Source: Angiostrongylus vasorum (lineage: Eukaryota; Nematoda; Chromadorea; Rhabditida; Metastrongylidae). Taken from it: a stretch of 64,000 nucleotides of DNA. Positions 1 to 12,019 of the stretch are shown here, piece by piece; within the stretch, counting starts at the first letter, position 1; each line of letters opens with the position of its first letter. The translations under genes were made by a program, and so were the position numbers. Location: contig JADANN010000369.1 of NCBI GenBank assembly GCA_018806985.1, forward strand, positions 2,360,501 to 2,424,500, in the 5' to 3' direction. The notes under the pieces were generated by a model. The model ran no database searches. It saw only the letters and a program-made list of their open reading frames with translations, and was not told the origin of the DNA.

Positions 1-838
1 CGATTTAAGCGTTGTGTATCGGTAGCAGGTTGTCCTCGAGCACCTTCCGTCACCATTTTAATTATAACAAGTCCCTGTGAAATACAACCACAATGATGAC
101 TAAATATGAGCAAAGCTATAAACTTCAGGTGGGCTTCGTTCCGTTAGTACCCCTACTAGGACATGCTATCGACCACCAACCGAAGCCCTAGCTTTTCCTT
201 CTTAGCCGGTTTCTTATCCTAACAAGGCTTTCAGCAGTCACCCGTTAACAGATGATGATCTAGGTAGCACAAATCGGCGTTGAACCCAGTTAAGCTGAAG
301 CTGCAGTCGAAATCGGCAATGTCTTAACTTTTGTTTACTGCCTATTCGTTTTTCATGGCGAGCACAATGTAAACCACTGGGTAAAAAACAAAGTAGGGCA
401 AAAACACTGTCGCAGAGGAACGCAAAGCAAGTCTCTTAATATTTACCATTTGTATCTGAACTCAAACATTTTTTAACATATGCACTTAAGGCAGTCCAAT
501 TTTTTACCCCTCCCATAGTTTTAGTATATGTGTAAAGCAGAAGTTTCTCCGTGTTCTGAGCGTCCTTTTAGTGCCTACGCTCAACGAGCACAGGTAGCCA
601 TTGCTTACTGAGCACTTCTTGCAGACATATTTAAACTCATGACGTATTGTGTTGCTGTTTAAAAGAGCTAAAAGTCGTTGGTTTCGTTCACACGTCACCC
701 GGTTTACAACGTGGTCATTGTGAAGGCCTGCGAGTTATTTTGTCCTGACCACATCATACTCAGTCTTTCATGACTGTGACTGAGGAGTTTATAACGTTAT
801 GGTGTGTTCAGAGTTTCTCATTCATTCTTTTGTTTAAG
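1..838. other. Region upstream of cyc-1, no gene recognised
   Basis: No coding similarity or repeat family was recognised here. The mitochondrial presequence exon and promoter of cyc-1 would be expected in this stretch or just left of the window. An in-frame ATG at 770 leads directly into the first recognised cyc-1 exon, but the intervening residues do not resemble a conserved segment, and a TTTAAG acceptor at 831-838 makes splicing from an upstream exon more likely. Confidence 0.4.
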
Positions 839-3800
839 CGCTTCGGCGCGCTCACTACGGGTCTCACTGTCGCTGGAGGTGCTCTAATTTATGCGCTGGA
901 GAATTCGGTGCATGCGAGCAACGATGTTGTACATCCATGTCATTTACCGTGGCCGCATCGTGGGACCTTTTCTTCGTTCGATATTGCTTCGTATGTTTTT
1001 TTTTCGAGTAAAATTTTATACTAGTTTCCAAATCACCAATTGGGTGACCTTATCAAACTCGGAGTAATCTTTTCTAACGACTTATTACCTACTAGAGGGG
1101 TCGATGTTACCCTAACAGTGCAATCAAAGTTTCTACCATTTCGGTTAATTTCAGTTTATGTTCATAATTTCGTAGACGTGTTGTCATAATTCCAGAGTTC
1201 GGCGGGGATACGAGGTTTATAAGCAAGTATGTGCGGCATGTCATTCAATGAAATACATTTACTACAGACATTTTGTCAACACTATTATGACTGAAGTAAG
1301 TTTTTTAGTAGTAACAGATTATATCACTAAGGATTTCCCGCTAGTAATATATGCTTCTTGGTTCAGATTATAAGTTTTCTCTTTGTTACTTTTTTCTTCA
1401 AGTTTTATTCATGCTGTTATCATCTGTATCACCGAATGCTGTAGAATTGGAAATCAACGAAAGAAACCTGTAAAAGACCCGTGGAGGTCCAGATAGACAT
1501 GTCTGCTAAGACAAAGCTCAGCGAGCTGGCTATTGCTAGCGTCTCCCCAAAGATAACAAAAAAGTGCCTTATACAAAAGCGTGAAGCTTTTCTTGTGCTT
1601 CAGCAAGGAAAACTCACCAAGCAGCTCTGGTGTCTGGGAGGACCAGCGGGTGTTTTACTCGTGTTCGCTTCAATCAGTCAACGTTCAACAGAATTACAGA
1701 TGATATGACATAAATAACGGCTACGCATGTTGATTCAATGAAGTTTGAAACTTTCACACCATTATCTTTTACTGTTTTCAGATTCTTGTATTTTTAGGAG
1801 GAAGCGAAGGCTGAAGCTGCGGACGCGTTGATCTCAGATGTTGACGACAAAGGAGCGCCGATTAAGCGACCCGGAATCCTTACGGACAAGTTGCCAGATC
1901 CTTATCTCAACAAGAAAGCTGCTGCTGCCGCCAACAATGGTGAATAAAGGAAAGATTCTTGCATGTATTACAATGGGGACTAGGTATACCCATGTTGAGG
2001 CTTGTTTGTTGAAGGTAATTCTGGATCACCTTCCTTTTATTCCTTGGTCACTGCATTACGGAATTTTGGCTGCAGTAATGTAGAGGATATAATCTGCAAG
2101 CACACCAGTTCTATATTTATAACCATGTTTACGTCTATGCGGGAGAAAAAAACTCATGGTGGAGATTCGGGGGCTATTGTCTTGTAGAATGCAAATTAAT
2201 ACTTTCGTTTAGTGAATTTCATACTCTCAGGAGCTGCACCACCCGATTTATCACTCATGGCACTAGCTAGACACGGAGGTGACGACTACATATTCTCATT
2301 GTTGACAGGCTACTTTGATGCTCCGGCCGGCATTAAGGTGTGACCTCTACAATGATTAATTCGACATTTGAACCTTTAAAGTTAATTTTAGGCCATTTAC
2401 ACTTTCACTTGTGGCGTGATAAATTTTAAGCGTTTAGATTGACGAAGGTAAAGCATACAATCCATACTTTCCTGGTGGAGTAATTTCGATGCCTCAGCAA
2501 CTGTTCGACGAAGGAATCGAGTACAAAGTGAGGTTAACTATCCTATGGCTTTGAATCCATCTAATATTGGTTGCATTGCCGAATATTCTGGCATCCACAT
2601 AACCTTTTAAATATCTCCCAAGGAGACGTAAATACGTATCATTATGGCATTTAACATTAGAAGACGTTGTTTTAATGTTAAAAAAGGATTGATTGTTTAA
2701 AAAATATGTTCGAAGTATAACACGAATCGCAAATTTTCCACTGCATCACATGTCAAATTTTATATAATGCGGACTATAGTGGTCAAAGTGATGATCTCAT
2801 GTTCATGTTTCTTCTTTTACCAGCTTTCTCCAAATGTACATCCAAACATAATGAACTGCCACAGTAGTGTTTTTTGATAGTTCACCGCTAACTATTGAAG
2901 GATGGGACACCAGCCACTCAGTCACAACAGGCAAAAGATATTGCATCGTTCATGCACTGGTGTGCGGAACCATACCATGATACTAGAAAAAGATGGGCAC
3001 TAAAGGTGAGCTTGAACTAGTTCTGTTTCATTTCTTTGTATTTTTGTAATCTTAACTGAAAATTGAGGATTCTTAAACGCTTTTCATACTTGTTATACTG
3101 ACTTGAATAATTTTATTTACTCTACTCGCTATAATTCTATTTCCCAATGGACTTCTTCTTTCTCGAAATCCCAGAGAGCAGCAAAGCATTTTGATGTGGA
3201 CACCGTCGATATTGTGAAACAACGACCACTTTCTAGTTCAGTTGTCATCGTGAAATTATGATATGTAAAAAGCCTGGGAGAAGAGGTTGTCCTGTTTGTT
3301 CTTATACTTACAACACTCAGATTGAAGCTTTCTCCTGTTGACTCCCTCCCCTATCTCCATGTTGGAGCGGATCCAGCAATCTCTCGTCTGGGATCGAGAG
3401 TATTCTACAAGGTTCCATTTGATAAAGATGCACAAAGAGTATCACAGTTGCTTAGGACCTTCGTGCAGAAGTCAAACCATCAGGTCAGTTAGTGGTGCTG
3501 CTATCGTATGAAGGAGGACAACCCTGCTGACTAACACATCTTGGATTATGCGACAGTTTTCTGGATGTTATACCGCAGTGTAGATTGGACATTACGTTTT
3601 CTTTCCGCAGCGTGCGTAAAATTAGTTATTTACAACATTCCTCTCTCGACAGCATGGTCGATAACTCTAATCACACATTCGTCTTCTCTAATTAATGTTC
3701 CTCTTTCTGCGATGTTAAAATAGGAGAGAAGAAAATTGGAATGGTGGGCATTGTAGGGGTGTACGACGGTAGGACCACCTATTTTTACCGTTTCTGCTGA

Positions 3801-4422
3801 GATATACCCATTAACGTATGACACGAGTGTTATCGTTGGATATAAGCTTGAACTTACTTCGTGTTTTCTTCACACACAGGCACATACACAGTTGTATGGA
3901 TGAACATGCCAGCAAGAACGGGAATTTCAAAACATCACATAGCGGTCTCTACATAAGCTTGTCCCCCTAAATTGCGATTATACGGAAGAGTACGTTGGAT
4001 GTGACTTCTTGTGTTCACGTACTCCCTTTCACTTGTATTCTTCAACAAAACCTGGTTGGCGCATGATATTAAATAGTAGTGTTTCGTTTATATCTGTAGT
4101 GTAGTGCACCCTCTTAAATCATTTTGTATACCAATTACGACGTACAGAGACAACTTACTGATTTACGTAGTGGCAGAATATGCTGTGTAGACATGATAAT
4201 CTGATTTTCGTTGTTATTACCATTATTGTTAATCAACACACTAGCCTTTTTTATAGTGAGTGTTTCTACACCGTTATCCTCTGGTGAATTCAGATTATTG
4301 CACTGTCTCCATTCGTGGCAGCCGTTCTGATTTATGGCAAGCGATATATTTGGACATTCAAGAAGTCCCAGAAGTTTATTTGGACAACGGTTAAAGGACG
4401 AGAGCCTCCAACAACTTCGTGA
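839..4422 (+). CDS. cyc-1: Cytochrome c1, heme subunit of respiratory complex III
   Basis: Cytochrome c1 carries electrons from the Rieske protein to cytochrome c at the inner mitochondrial membrane. Seven exons can be joined with consistent phases: 839-990, 1196-1295, 1798-1939, 2231-2337, 2438-2527, 2901-3005 and 4294-4422, giving 274 residues plus an unseen presequence. Exon 1 encodes [20 protein letters not shown] near the mature N-terminus. Exon 2 holds the covalent heme motif CAACH (1229-1243). Exons 3-6 carry [35 protein letters not shown] and the ISMPQQ methionine that fits the sixth heme ligand. Exon 7 encodes the single C-terminal anchor ([18 protein letters not shown]) and a basic matrix tail ending at TGA 4420-4422. 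Intron 6 is 1.3 kb and carries unrelated exon-like sequence. Exons 2-7 are secure; the start is not, because the presequence exon is unassigned. Confidence 0.94.
3172..3484 (+). other. Exon-like coding fragments inside cyc-1 intron 6
   Basis: Two stretches look coding but do not belong to cytochrome c1. The first follows an AATCCCAG acceptor and reads [19 protein letters not shown]. The second (about 3321-3484) follows CACTCAG, reads [20 protein letters not shown] and onward for about 54 codons, and ends at a good CAG/GTCAGT donor. The two frames do not join cleanly through visible splice sites. They may be remnants of a nested or captured gene, or skipped pseudo-exons. No family was recognised. 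Confidence 0.4.
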
Positions 4423-4995
4423 ACTCCAACATATGCTCAATATTGCCAGATAACTCTACTGTCGATAATTGTTTCACACTTTAAAAATTGGTAACGTACA
4501 TTTGAAATTCGTGCGCATTTTCTACCGTGTGTTGCGATTCATAGGATGTTTGGCGGACCGTTATTGTTTTATTAGAGAGTCTTTACGATGTTTCTGTTTA
4601 GGATCTTTATTGAAATCCGTCACAAAAGTGTTGTAGAAATTAGGTTGAATAAAACTGTTTTTGAACGAACTCTGTAGATACTGAGAATTCTAGAAACTTC
4701 GTGTTCCATAGCACGCAATTCTATTTGGAAATGGCGTTGTGGAACCTGTGGTTGTACATGCAAGTAAAGAAAGCAAAAGAGTTGAGACAGAATTCTCGAA
4801 AGATGGGAAAGGTTCTATCTGTAGCATTGAAATTTACATGGTAGAAAGACGGAATACAAAATTTTCCACCCATATCTATGTAAACAAGTGTGTAAACCAG
4901 TACTACGCTTATTGAACAGAAGTTATAAGTTACTCCCAACTATCATTGAATCGATGAAGAACCAATGTAAGACTGCGGGGAAGCAATATCGGTGG

Positions 4996-7900
4996 TCACT
5001 CTCCCGGGGAGTTCTCTCCCATATGGCGCAGCGTTTGCGCTATTGTCTTACGGAATAGATGATGCCCATGAAGGTAGGCTGTCACGTGCCCCATTCGTTC
5101 CATTTTAATAACACGCATTCCTGGCCAGATTTGTGTAAAGTCCAGGGCTCCATGTGGTCGCAATACATATGCGTCATGTTCTGCCACAATAGCCGTACAT
5201 AATGAAGTATCCAATGGAACAGGGTAGTTGGCAAGGCATGTAAACTCATTCATCAAAATACACATCATATTGTGTGCCAGTCCAAGACCGTTCACTTTGT
5301 TTCGCTCGTACATCTCATCAACCCAGTTCACGTTCGGTATATTACGCAGCTTATCCAGATATAATCGGTCTTCAAGTTGTTGTTGAAGTTGCCCATAGTT
5401 AATTGCATCTCGTAGGGCTCCTTCAGTAAATGCTGGTGCAGCTGTTGTCCATGACATGCAAGGAACGACACCTATCGGTATACAAACGTTCGTCGCAGCC
5501 AGTGATGCCATAAAGCCGCCCATTGACACTCCAGACAAAGCTATTGGTCCATAACCCTCAGATGTCGCCCAGCTGGTAAGATAATTACATTCGGAGATGA
5601 GCGCCGCTCCCATAACAAACAAATCTGACACGTTTTCCAATGACGATCGGAACTGCGACATCGGTTTTCGATCAGCATAAAACGGATTTTGCACGAGGAC
5701 TGATCCGATACCTTCTTCAAGTAGTCCCTTTACGAATCCAAGCTCCCGCCTGTAGAAAGAAACTTTACAAGATAATTACACATTATCCAAAGTTGGAATT
5801 TAATATCAATACTGGTTTTCTCAGTACTTCCTATGATTGATAGTCTACGATGCATTCAGTCTACATAAGCATCCAGCTGACATAGGGTTTCGACCAATTT
5901 CGATGCAAGAAAACGTCGAAAACGGAGTTCTCTGGATTGGACATAATGTTGATGACGAAGTCAGTAAGTAGCGAATGTGATTTGACATCAGAACACTTTT
6001 CTAAGGATAAGTACTAGACCATAGGGAAGACTTTGGCCAGGCTGTCCTCGGGACTCCAGGGAACCACAATGGCTAAACCAGCAAATCTCCGAAGAATAGA
6101 AATTATGCTGGAGCCCGCACAATCAGTGATGACGGGCCATCCAAGTATCCAAGTGAGTAAGTATTACGCCTACATAGTAGTAGAGTATAGTACTACAAAG
6201 CTTCAAATCATGAAATTTATGCTCCGTATGTCGTCTCGTGTGTATTTTGTGATATTTCCTTAGGACTTTCAACTCTAACACTGGGTGTAGTACTGCAGGA
6301 AGTTGTCAAGTGTCGGAATCCGACATTTCATACTTGACTGAAGCACGCGTGCATCAAAATTGGCCATGTACACGATCGTGCGTTGCCAAAACTGCCAAAG
6401 TAATAATGAACGACTTAATATGTACCAGTAATACTCGTACCTGATATAAGAATGATCACCAGTACCCGCTAGATGAATGCATACTCCTTTTCGTGCAGTA
6501 TTTGGCAAATACGCCCGCCAGCGAGCCCACTGAACACAACCCGGCAATTGGTTCGGGAACATTATCGCATGAGGACTTCGAAATCGGCCATCGAGCATTC
6601 GTACACCTTGTGCGACATGTTCCTAGAAATTTCGAAGCTCCCTGTACGATATTATCACCATCTGTGTAACTGTTGGTCTACTTACCCTTCGTCAGTCCCA
6701 TTTTGTGCAATAACTGCTAGTGAGCTTTACTCGATGAGAGATACAAAAAGCATCATATTTTTCACACCAACTTTTTTGCACAAAGTTCCTTGTTTTTTGC
6801 TTTTCCTGGTACTTCAGCGCTAGACGAATTGAAGACTACCGCGAACACCTTTCCGCGTATTCTCCAGAATTTGGCTGAATTCACGCACGTTCTAGTCATA
6901 GCATATACATCTATGCACGAATGCCCGAATCTGACTATGTGTAAATGGAAAGTTCACATACTGCGTCTCAGGATAGGTACATGGTTAACATCCATCTGCT
7001 TTTAGTCCCCTATCCACCTGGGAAGTGTCTTGTAGCCGCGTTAGAAATCGGCTCTAGATCCCTGACAGGACTCCGTGGAATATCATCCATTAACATAATA
7101 TACCCTCCCAACGGTTTACCGCCCCATCGTACCTAAGAAGTGTTCCTGGGTGTCGGACTGCGATGTACATTGGGAGTTCATCCCCCGGCAGGGCAAGACC
7201 AGCTGGGAAGGAGTCCGACGTTTCCATGAGGAAACCCAGTTAAGAGTAAACCAATACCAGGATCCACCCATGAAGGGAAATCTCCCTCCGATCCATAAGG
7301 TCGGTGACTGCCTATGGTGGTGACGACCTGGGGCAGACTTTGGCATAGTTGACATCGGGACTCCAGGGAATCACAATGGCTAAACCAGTAAAACTCTGAA
7401 ACAATGGAAATTATGCTGGGTCCCGCACAACCAGTGAAGACAGGCCATCCAAGTATCCAAGTAAGCAACATATTGTACAGTCCTCTGTAAACCAACAAAG
7501 AAGAAGGCAGGCAGGTATATACATGAACCGGATTTTGATACGTTCTAAGAATTCCAGTGTCTGAAATTCAAATTACCAGTATTCAAGGATGCAAATCTCA
7601 AAAATCATCTGACCCGTTAACAATTCCAACTCATCTAGATGTATCGAGAGAAGTCAACAACTTACGCACCACAAGTTATGTTTCCTTTTTCCTTCCATGA
7701 AAGGTATTAGCTTAGCATTGTTAATTCTCTTCCAAATGCCAGACTAACCTTTTCTATGATCATATCCACTTTCATCGATTTAATGCACTGTTCTATCCGG
7801 CGCTGAGACATCACATCCCGTTTATGCTTTACCAATCTGAAACACAACAGACTAAAGTATACTTGAAAACAGATGATTTACCTTCTCAGCTAAGTGAACT

Positions 7901-8469
7901 GAAGTTTTTTCACTCGGTTTTTTTCTTTGCAGCGCCTGCGTTTATAATTCAATAAAAAAATGCATGAGAAGAGCAGAACTAATTAAAATAAGTAGAAATA
8001 CTTTGTCCACAGTTCTCAAAATATATTTTCATGGCAAGATGTGATGTGAATTACAAGCACAAGGATACCGGCACAGCACAAGAGTCTCGGTTGGTGTGGT
8101 GCACAGCACATGGCCCCTTGATTAGGGTAGTCGCTGGTTCGAAGCTCTACTATGGTTCCGAGTTTTGCTCATATCGCAGTATCTTTGTAGTTGTACTTCA
8201 CATCATGTCCTGTCATGAAAAAAGAGTAGGCAATAGATAAAAAGTCAACACGTTTTTTTCGTCTATTTTGTATTTTCAAGCCTATGTAATATATTGTTCA
8301 CCCACTCTTTAAACGTGTTCGGATGGCCCCAGTTCTTCGTGAAAAGTCTGCTGAATATCAGAGCTCTTCGCAGGAGCACGTCCACGTCGATGGCTGGCGA
8401 AGAACTGGCGCCTAAGATGCCGGCAATCGTTGTGCTCGCCAGCCAATCGCCCAATCGACTCAAACTCAT
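4996..8469 (-). CDS. ABHD18: ABHD18-type alpha/beta hydrolase (DUF2048 family)
   Basis: Four exons on the minus strand join in phase: 8469-8306, 7836-7749, 6622-6441 and 5749-4996, giving 395 residues, close to the roughly 410 of vertebrate ABHD18. Order of features: N-terminal LLRRALIFSRLFTKNWGHP, a basic linker (LVKHKRDVMSQRR), GRFRSPHAIMFP, the core signature CIHLAGTGDHSYIRRREL, QNPFYADRKP, then a nucleophile elbow GVSMGG with Ser about 220. A probable acid lies in EHDAYV (Asp about 337) and a histidine in GHVTAYL (His about 366), so the triad looks intact. ABHD18 proteins are reported to deacylate cardiolipin in mitochondria; that role is inferred here from family membership. Intron 3 contains a piece of the 390-bp repeat. 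The start is doubtful: the only in-frame Met (8467-8469) forces about 27 residues antisense to Maf exon 1, and an acceptor-like TTCGCCAG near 8395 could join an unseen upstream exon. Confidence 0.9.
6020..6165 (+). repeat. Repeat family B, partial copy
   Basis: Right-hand third of a 390-bp interspersed repeat, recognised by CTCGGGACTCCAGGGAACCA followed by ATGGCTAAACCAGC and ending in CCATCCAAGTATCCAAGT. It lies in intron 3 of ABHD18, antisense to that gene. Confidence 0.75.
7103..7470 (+). repeat. Repeat family B, near full-length copy
   Basis: Begins with CCCAACGGTTTACCGCC, continues through GTGTTCCTGGGTGTCGG, GATGTACA, TCCGACGTTTCCATGAGGAA, ACCAATACCAGGATCCACC and GACGACCTGGGGCAGACTTT, and ends CCATCCAAGTATCCAAGTAA. 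Short ORFs here are part of the repeat and are not genes. It lies in intron 2 of ABHD18. Confidence 0.8.
8085..8252 (+). mobile_element. SINE family 2, worn single copy
   Basis: tRNA-derived head with an A-box-like TTGGTGTGGTG and a B-box-like GGTTCGAAGC, then the family tail GAGTTTTGC, TTCACATCATG and AAAAAGAGTAGGCAATAGAT. It is diverged from the copies at 30-37 kb. Confidence 0.6.
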
Positions 8470-10431
8470 GCAGCAGATCGTAAGTTATGACTTAAGGATA
8501 TGTTATTGTTCCATAGTTTGCCAGACATATCCCGCATGAAGACAGTTGTGGAAAAGAAACCTGATCATAAAATTCAACCAACCTCTAGTCAACGGTCAAG
8601 TATTACATAAAACAATGGCGTTCAACACAGCCACCGTTAAAAAGTAGCTGGAAAATCGAGTACATATCAAGTAGACTTGTGCTTAACGCTAGTTCTTTTA
8701 ATCATCGAGGTTCTTTAGTATACATCAAGACATTGCAGATCTTGGATTCGTTCGTTTTGAACACTTCCATCCATGGGAAACACCATAATGTTATGCTAAA
8801 GAACCTCGATGATTAAAAGAACTAACGTTAAGCACAAGTCTACTTCATCCCTACACATCATACATATGCAAGAGGAATGCATAAAGTGAATCGCTCTGCT
8901 TCCGAATAAATAGCACTCCGATATATTTTTCCACGTGCCACAGACGATCGGATAACATGGATGATTAATTGTAACCTATGAGGGTGCAGAAATTGTTAAG
9001 CTCCAAACGAGGACAACATTTCCTTTAGTATTCCTGATGCGAGGAAAACAACAAAAGGAAAATCTTTGTGGAAGAAATTTTTGGTAAAATTTCCACTGCA
9101 CTTCTAACAGATAGCTATTCTTCATTTAATGCTTGATCATGTCCACTGAAACAAAGACTGATGATCTAGGGTATCAAGAACCTGGTCGTCAGAGTGTCGG
9201 ATTTCGAGGAGAACCTCCCGAGAAGCCTTCCCGTTAGGGAATTCGTTGAGCAAACTGCTGTTGCTAAACTGCAAACAGTTTATGCAGAAATGCAGCGGAA
9301 CAAGGAACACTTTGACGTCATAATAGCTTGCGACACGGTAATTTATTTCGATGGGGAAATTGTTGGTAAGCCGGTTGATGCAGAAGACGCTTTTGTAACC
9401 TTGAAACGGTGAGCCAGAACAAAGTTACTTTACTCTAATCGCAAAAGTCATGAATGACCTTAGGCTGAAGGTAGCCATCTTAGGCTTCGTGGACGAGAAC
9501 ATACTGTGTATTCCGGTGTTGCTATGGCGTATGCTGACGGTGATGAAGAGGTTTTCAGTGAGGAGACACGCGTGGAATTTGGAACGTACCCAGACCGAAT
9601 AATCAAACAGTACGTTGAGAGCGGCGAACCTCTGTGAGTACAAATGCGACATCATGAATAGGAATAGTCGCGATTCTTCATAGATATTCAATGCTCGGGG
9701 GCCATCTAGCACTTTGGGGGCGCGACGGGGTAAATATAGGCTTAATAGACGACCGAACAACTCAGCTGATGGATAACATACTTGTGGTACAGAGGGTCGA
9801 CACAGTAACTGCACCTTTCCGTTATCAGATCTTTCTGCACATAATATTTCTAGGACGGAATGGGGTGGATCGCACAGTGGCAGTGATATCGGTCAACACC
9901 AGCATGGTGCTAATTCGATTCCGTTCCGGGCTAACCAAGCCTCTCATCCCTCCGGGGTCTGGAAGTTGGTACCGGACGTACCCGGGAAAACACTCTCTGC
10001 AATCCAAACGGGAACGCTCTAGCACGGCTATCTCACGACTTCAGGAAGAATCGACTCGACCAGCACTCACCGATATTTAAAGTCGAGTAAGATCCCCAAG
10101 CAGTAGCGGAGGCCACACGTGAAAAGTTGGAAGATCTTTGTCGATGGTGGATGCGAGGAAGGGAATCTAATGTGAGAAGTGCAGGGATCCCCACATTAGA
10201 CGTAAAGACGGGTCATATGAGAGATAAAAGGTAAAAAAAATGTTCTGAAACTATGCAGTAAATTCTTGTGAAACATGCCAACACCTATGTTCCAGAAGAT
10301 GTGCGGGTTCATACGCTATCCAGGGATACGGGGCGGTGTTCGTACAGGCGGTTCACGGATGCTTCAACAATGTCATTGGTTTGCCTATTTACAGAATTCA
10401 CAGCGCTTTGATGGCAAAGGGAATATTATAG
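8390..10431 (+). CDS. Maf-type nucleoside triphosphate pyrophosphatase
   Basis: Maf proteins hydrolyse non-canonical or free nucleoside triphosphates to monophosphates and pyrophosphate in the cytosol; the human relative is the N-terminal half of ASMTL. Four exons join in phase: 8390-8479, 9170-9408, 9484-9633 and 10296-10431, giving 204 residues, the usual Maf length. Visible family motifs are VVLASQSPNRLKLM at the N-terminus, SDFEENLP, the catalytic acid region VIIACDTVIYFDGEIVGKP, LRGREHTVYSGVAMAYADG, VESGEPL and AGSYAIQGYGAVFVQAVHG, ending GLPIYRIHSALMAKGIL and TAG 10429-10431. A second ATG at 8417 (MPAIVVLASQ) is an equally good start and resembles family N-termini more closely. The first Arg of the usual SPRR loop is Asn, and AGxYGIQG reads AGSYAIQG. 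Intron 1 carries a hairpin element and intron 3 a worn SINE. Confidence 0.9.
8670..8845. repeat. Hairpin element (MITE-like) in Maf intron 1
   Basis: Arms of about 51 bp at 8670-8720 and 8794-8845 are reverse complements with one or two mismatches (the left arm contains CTTTTAATCATCGAGGTTC, the right arm GAACCTCGATGATTAAAAG). They are separated by about 73 bp of unrelated sequence. It could be a non-autonomous DNA transposon or a hairpin RNA source. No coding content. Confidence 0.75.
9855..10000 (+). mobile_element. SINE family 1, diverged and truncated copy
   Basis: An A-box-like CGCACAGTGGCAG, a B-box-like AATTCGATTCC, then the body CTAACCAAGCCTCTCATCCC and GGTACCGGACG match the SINE 1 body. 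The 3' half is missing. It lies in Maf intron 3. Confidence 0.6.
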
Positions 10432-11326
10432 ATCCCCTGTTGGTCATGCTAGTCACTTGTTATTTCTTTTTTGTTAGGATTAAAGGATTAGCAACCGTAC
10501 ACCGGCACAATTTTATGGCAAAAGGTGCACTTGTAGATGGATGGCGTAAGAAGCAATGTACGACCGTAATTACGTACTTTAGCAGTTTATCCCAATATAA
10601 TTTCCCTTTTAAAATGTTGTCCGAATAAAACGCACTGACGGCACATAGACCACTTCTGGCAGGCATTCTGGAGTTTTCAACATAGTGAATCTTCATATAT
10701 GAGACTTCAATTTCAAATAGTATTACAACGTAGTGCATCACAATGAGTCATATACGATATGCCAACAAATTCCGTGATGATCTAGAACATACGAAAATCA
10801 GAGGATACACTACTCTGACCAACAGTCGTTGATAAACTAGGTGAACAGCAAGTGGTGAACGACAGTACCACAGAAGGGAGATATCCCTGTACTAATCGTT
10901 TCACTGACGATCTTATGAAGAACAGATCTGCGCTTTGACTTAATGGGAAAATACAATATGATTCACTCTAACAATATGTACACTGTGAATGACTAGAAGA
11001 GCAACGTTAACAGGAAAAGTGAATCACAGAGAAAACGGATAGAATCACTAGCCCTTCTGATCTGTAGTCTAAACATAGGAACAACCCTAATAGAAGCGTT
11101 TGTAGCAACAGGTACGAAAGCGTTATGAAGCAAAGAAGCTGAATAAATACGTTATACAATCTGTAACAACTTTTGGGTACATCAATCGCGAGGGAACTCC
11201 AAAAAACTGGAAAAATAGAGCTTTTAGAAGCAAACAAACATAAACAGCAATTCAACTGTACTCAAATATGTGAGGAGAAAACGTCAACAACAGAAAACTG
11301 AGAAGAATCTTAAACACTGGAACCAA
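10432..11326. other. Space between the convergent Maf and MSK genes
   Basis: No gene, SINE or retroelement recognised. The 3' untranslated regions of Maf (+) and possibly MSK (-) would lie here. Confidence 0.4.
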
Positions 11327-11475
11327 TCACGACGAATCAGATCCACGGGTTTCACGTATCGTTCCCGCGGGCGGAACACGAAAGCTCATCAGGTCCGGCG
11401 AAGTCATTCTCAACGAAGTGGGACGATTAGTCTCCATCACTTGTTCCTCAGGAACAGTCTCGAATGGGGGCCGTT
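11327..11475 (-). CDS. Candidate C-terminal exon of the MSK gene
   Basis: A TTTTCAAG acceptor precedes a 48-codon frame reading RPPFETVPEEQVMETNRP, LRMTSPDLMSFRVPP and RETRGSDSS before TGA at 11327-11329. It is proline/serine/threonine rich, like the tails of MSK proteins. Its entry phase does not match the donor at 12357, so another exon would be needed between them, or this belongs to something else. Confidence 0.4.
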
Positions 11476-12019
11476 CTTGAAAATGAAATGATCAGTTTGA
11501 ACATTTGAAAATTAATCCGGTCATTTTCATTCACTCCCTCAATTGATACCAAATATCGAATCCCCTAACTGGATCCCTAAAATTGGTCGATCTATCACTT
11601 TGTAAAGCAGTCAGTGATGGCAAAGGCACGACTGGACTTTTCATCCACCTATTTCGAGCTCCAGAGCGGTCTAGCTGGCTTCCCTCACCCGAAAAGCAAG
11701 AAGAGCATGACATTTTTGTGTGGCTTTTCTCTTCAAATCCCCTCATTAGACCCTTTATTTTCACTGTTTTCGGCAAGAACGTATACATGGTTAGCTCGCC
11801 AGTCTCAGCTGTAGAGGGGTATACTCATGGCTAGCTTGGTGTTATTTTTGGGAAGTGTTTAACGTGACGCCGATCTTCTTTTTAAGTACTTCACAGCGAT
11901 TTGATTGCATGTTCGTAGCTGTATTGACGCAAGACACAATACAATCCGCATTACGATTCACTCACGTACGCCTAAATATAACCACTTCCAAAGAATGTAT
12001 AAGAGGATCCGATGCAACA

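Noticed and set aside
1481..1708. Open frame of 75 codons in cyc-1 intron 2
   Set aside because: It lies within the intron between two secure cyc-1 exons, and no similarity or splice context supports it as a gene.
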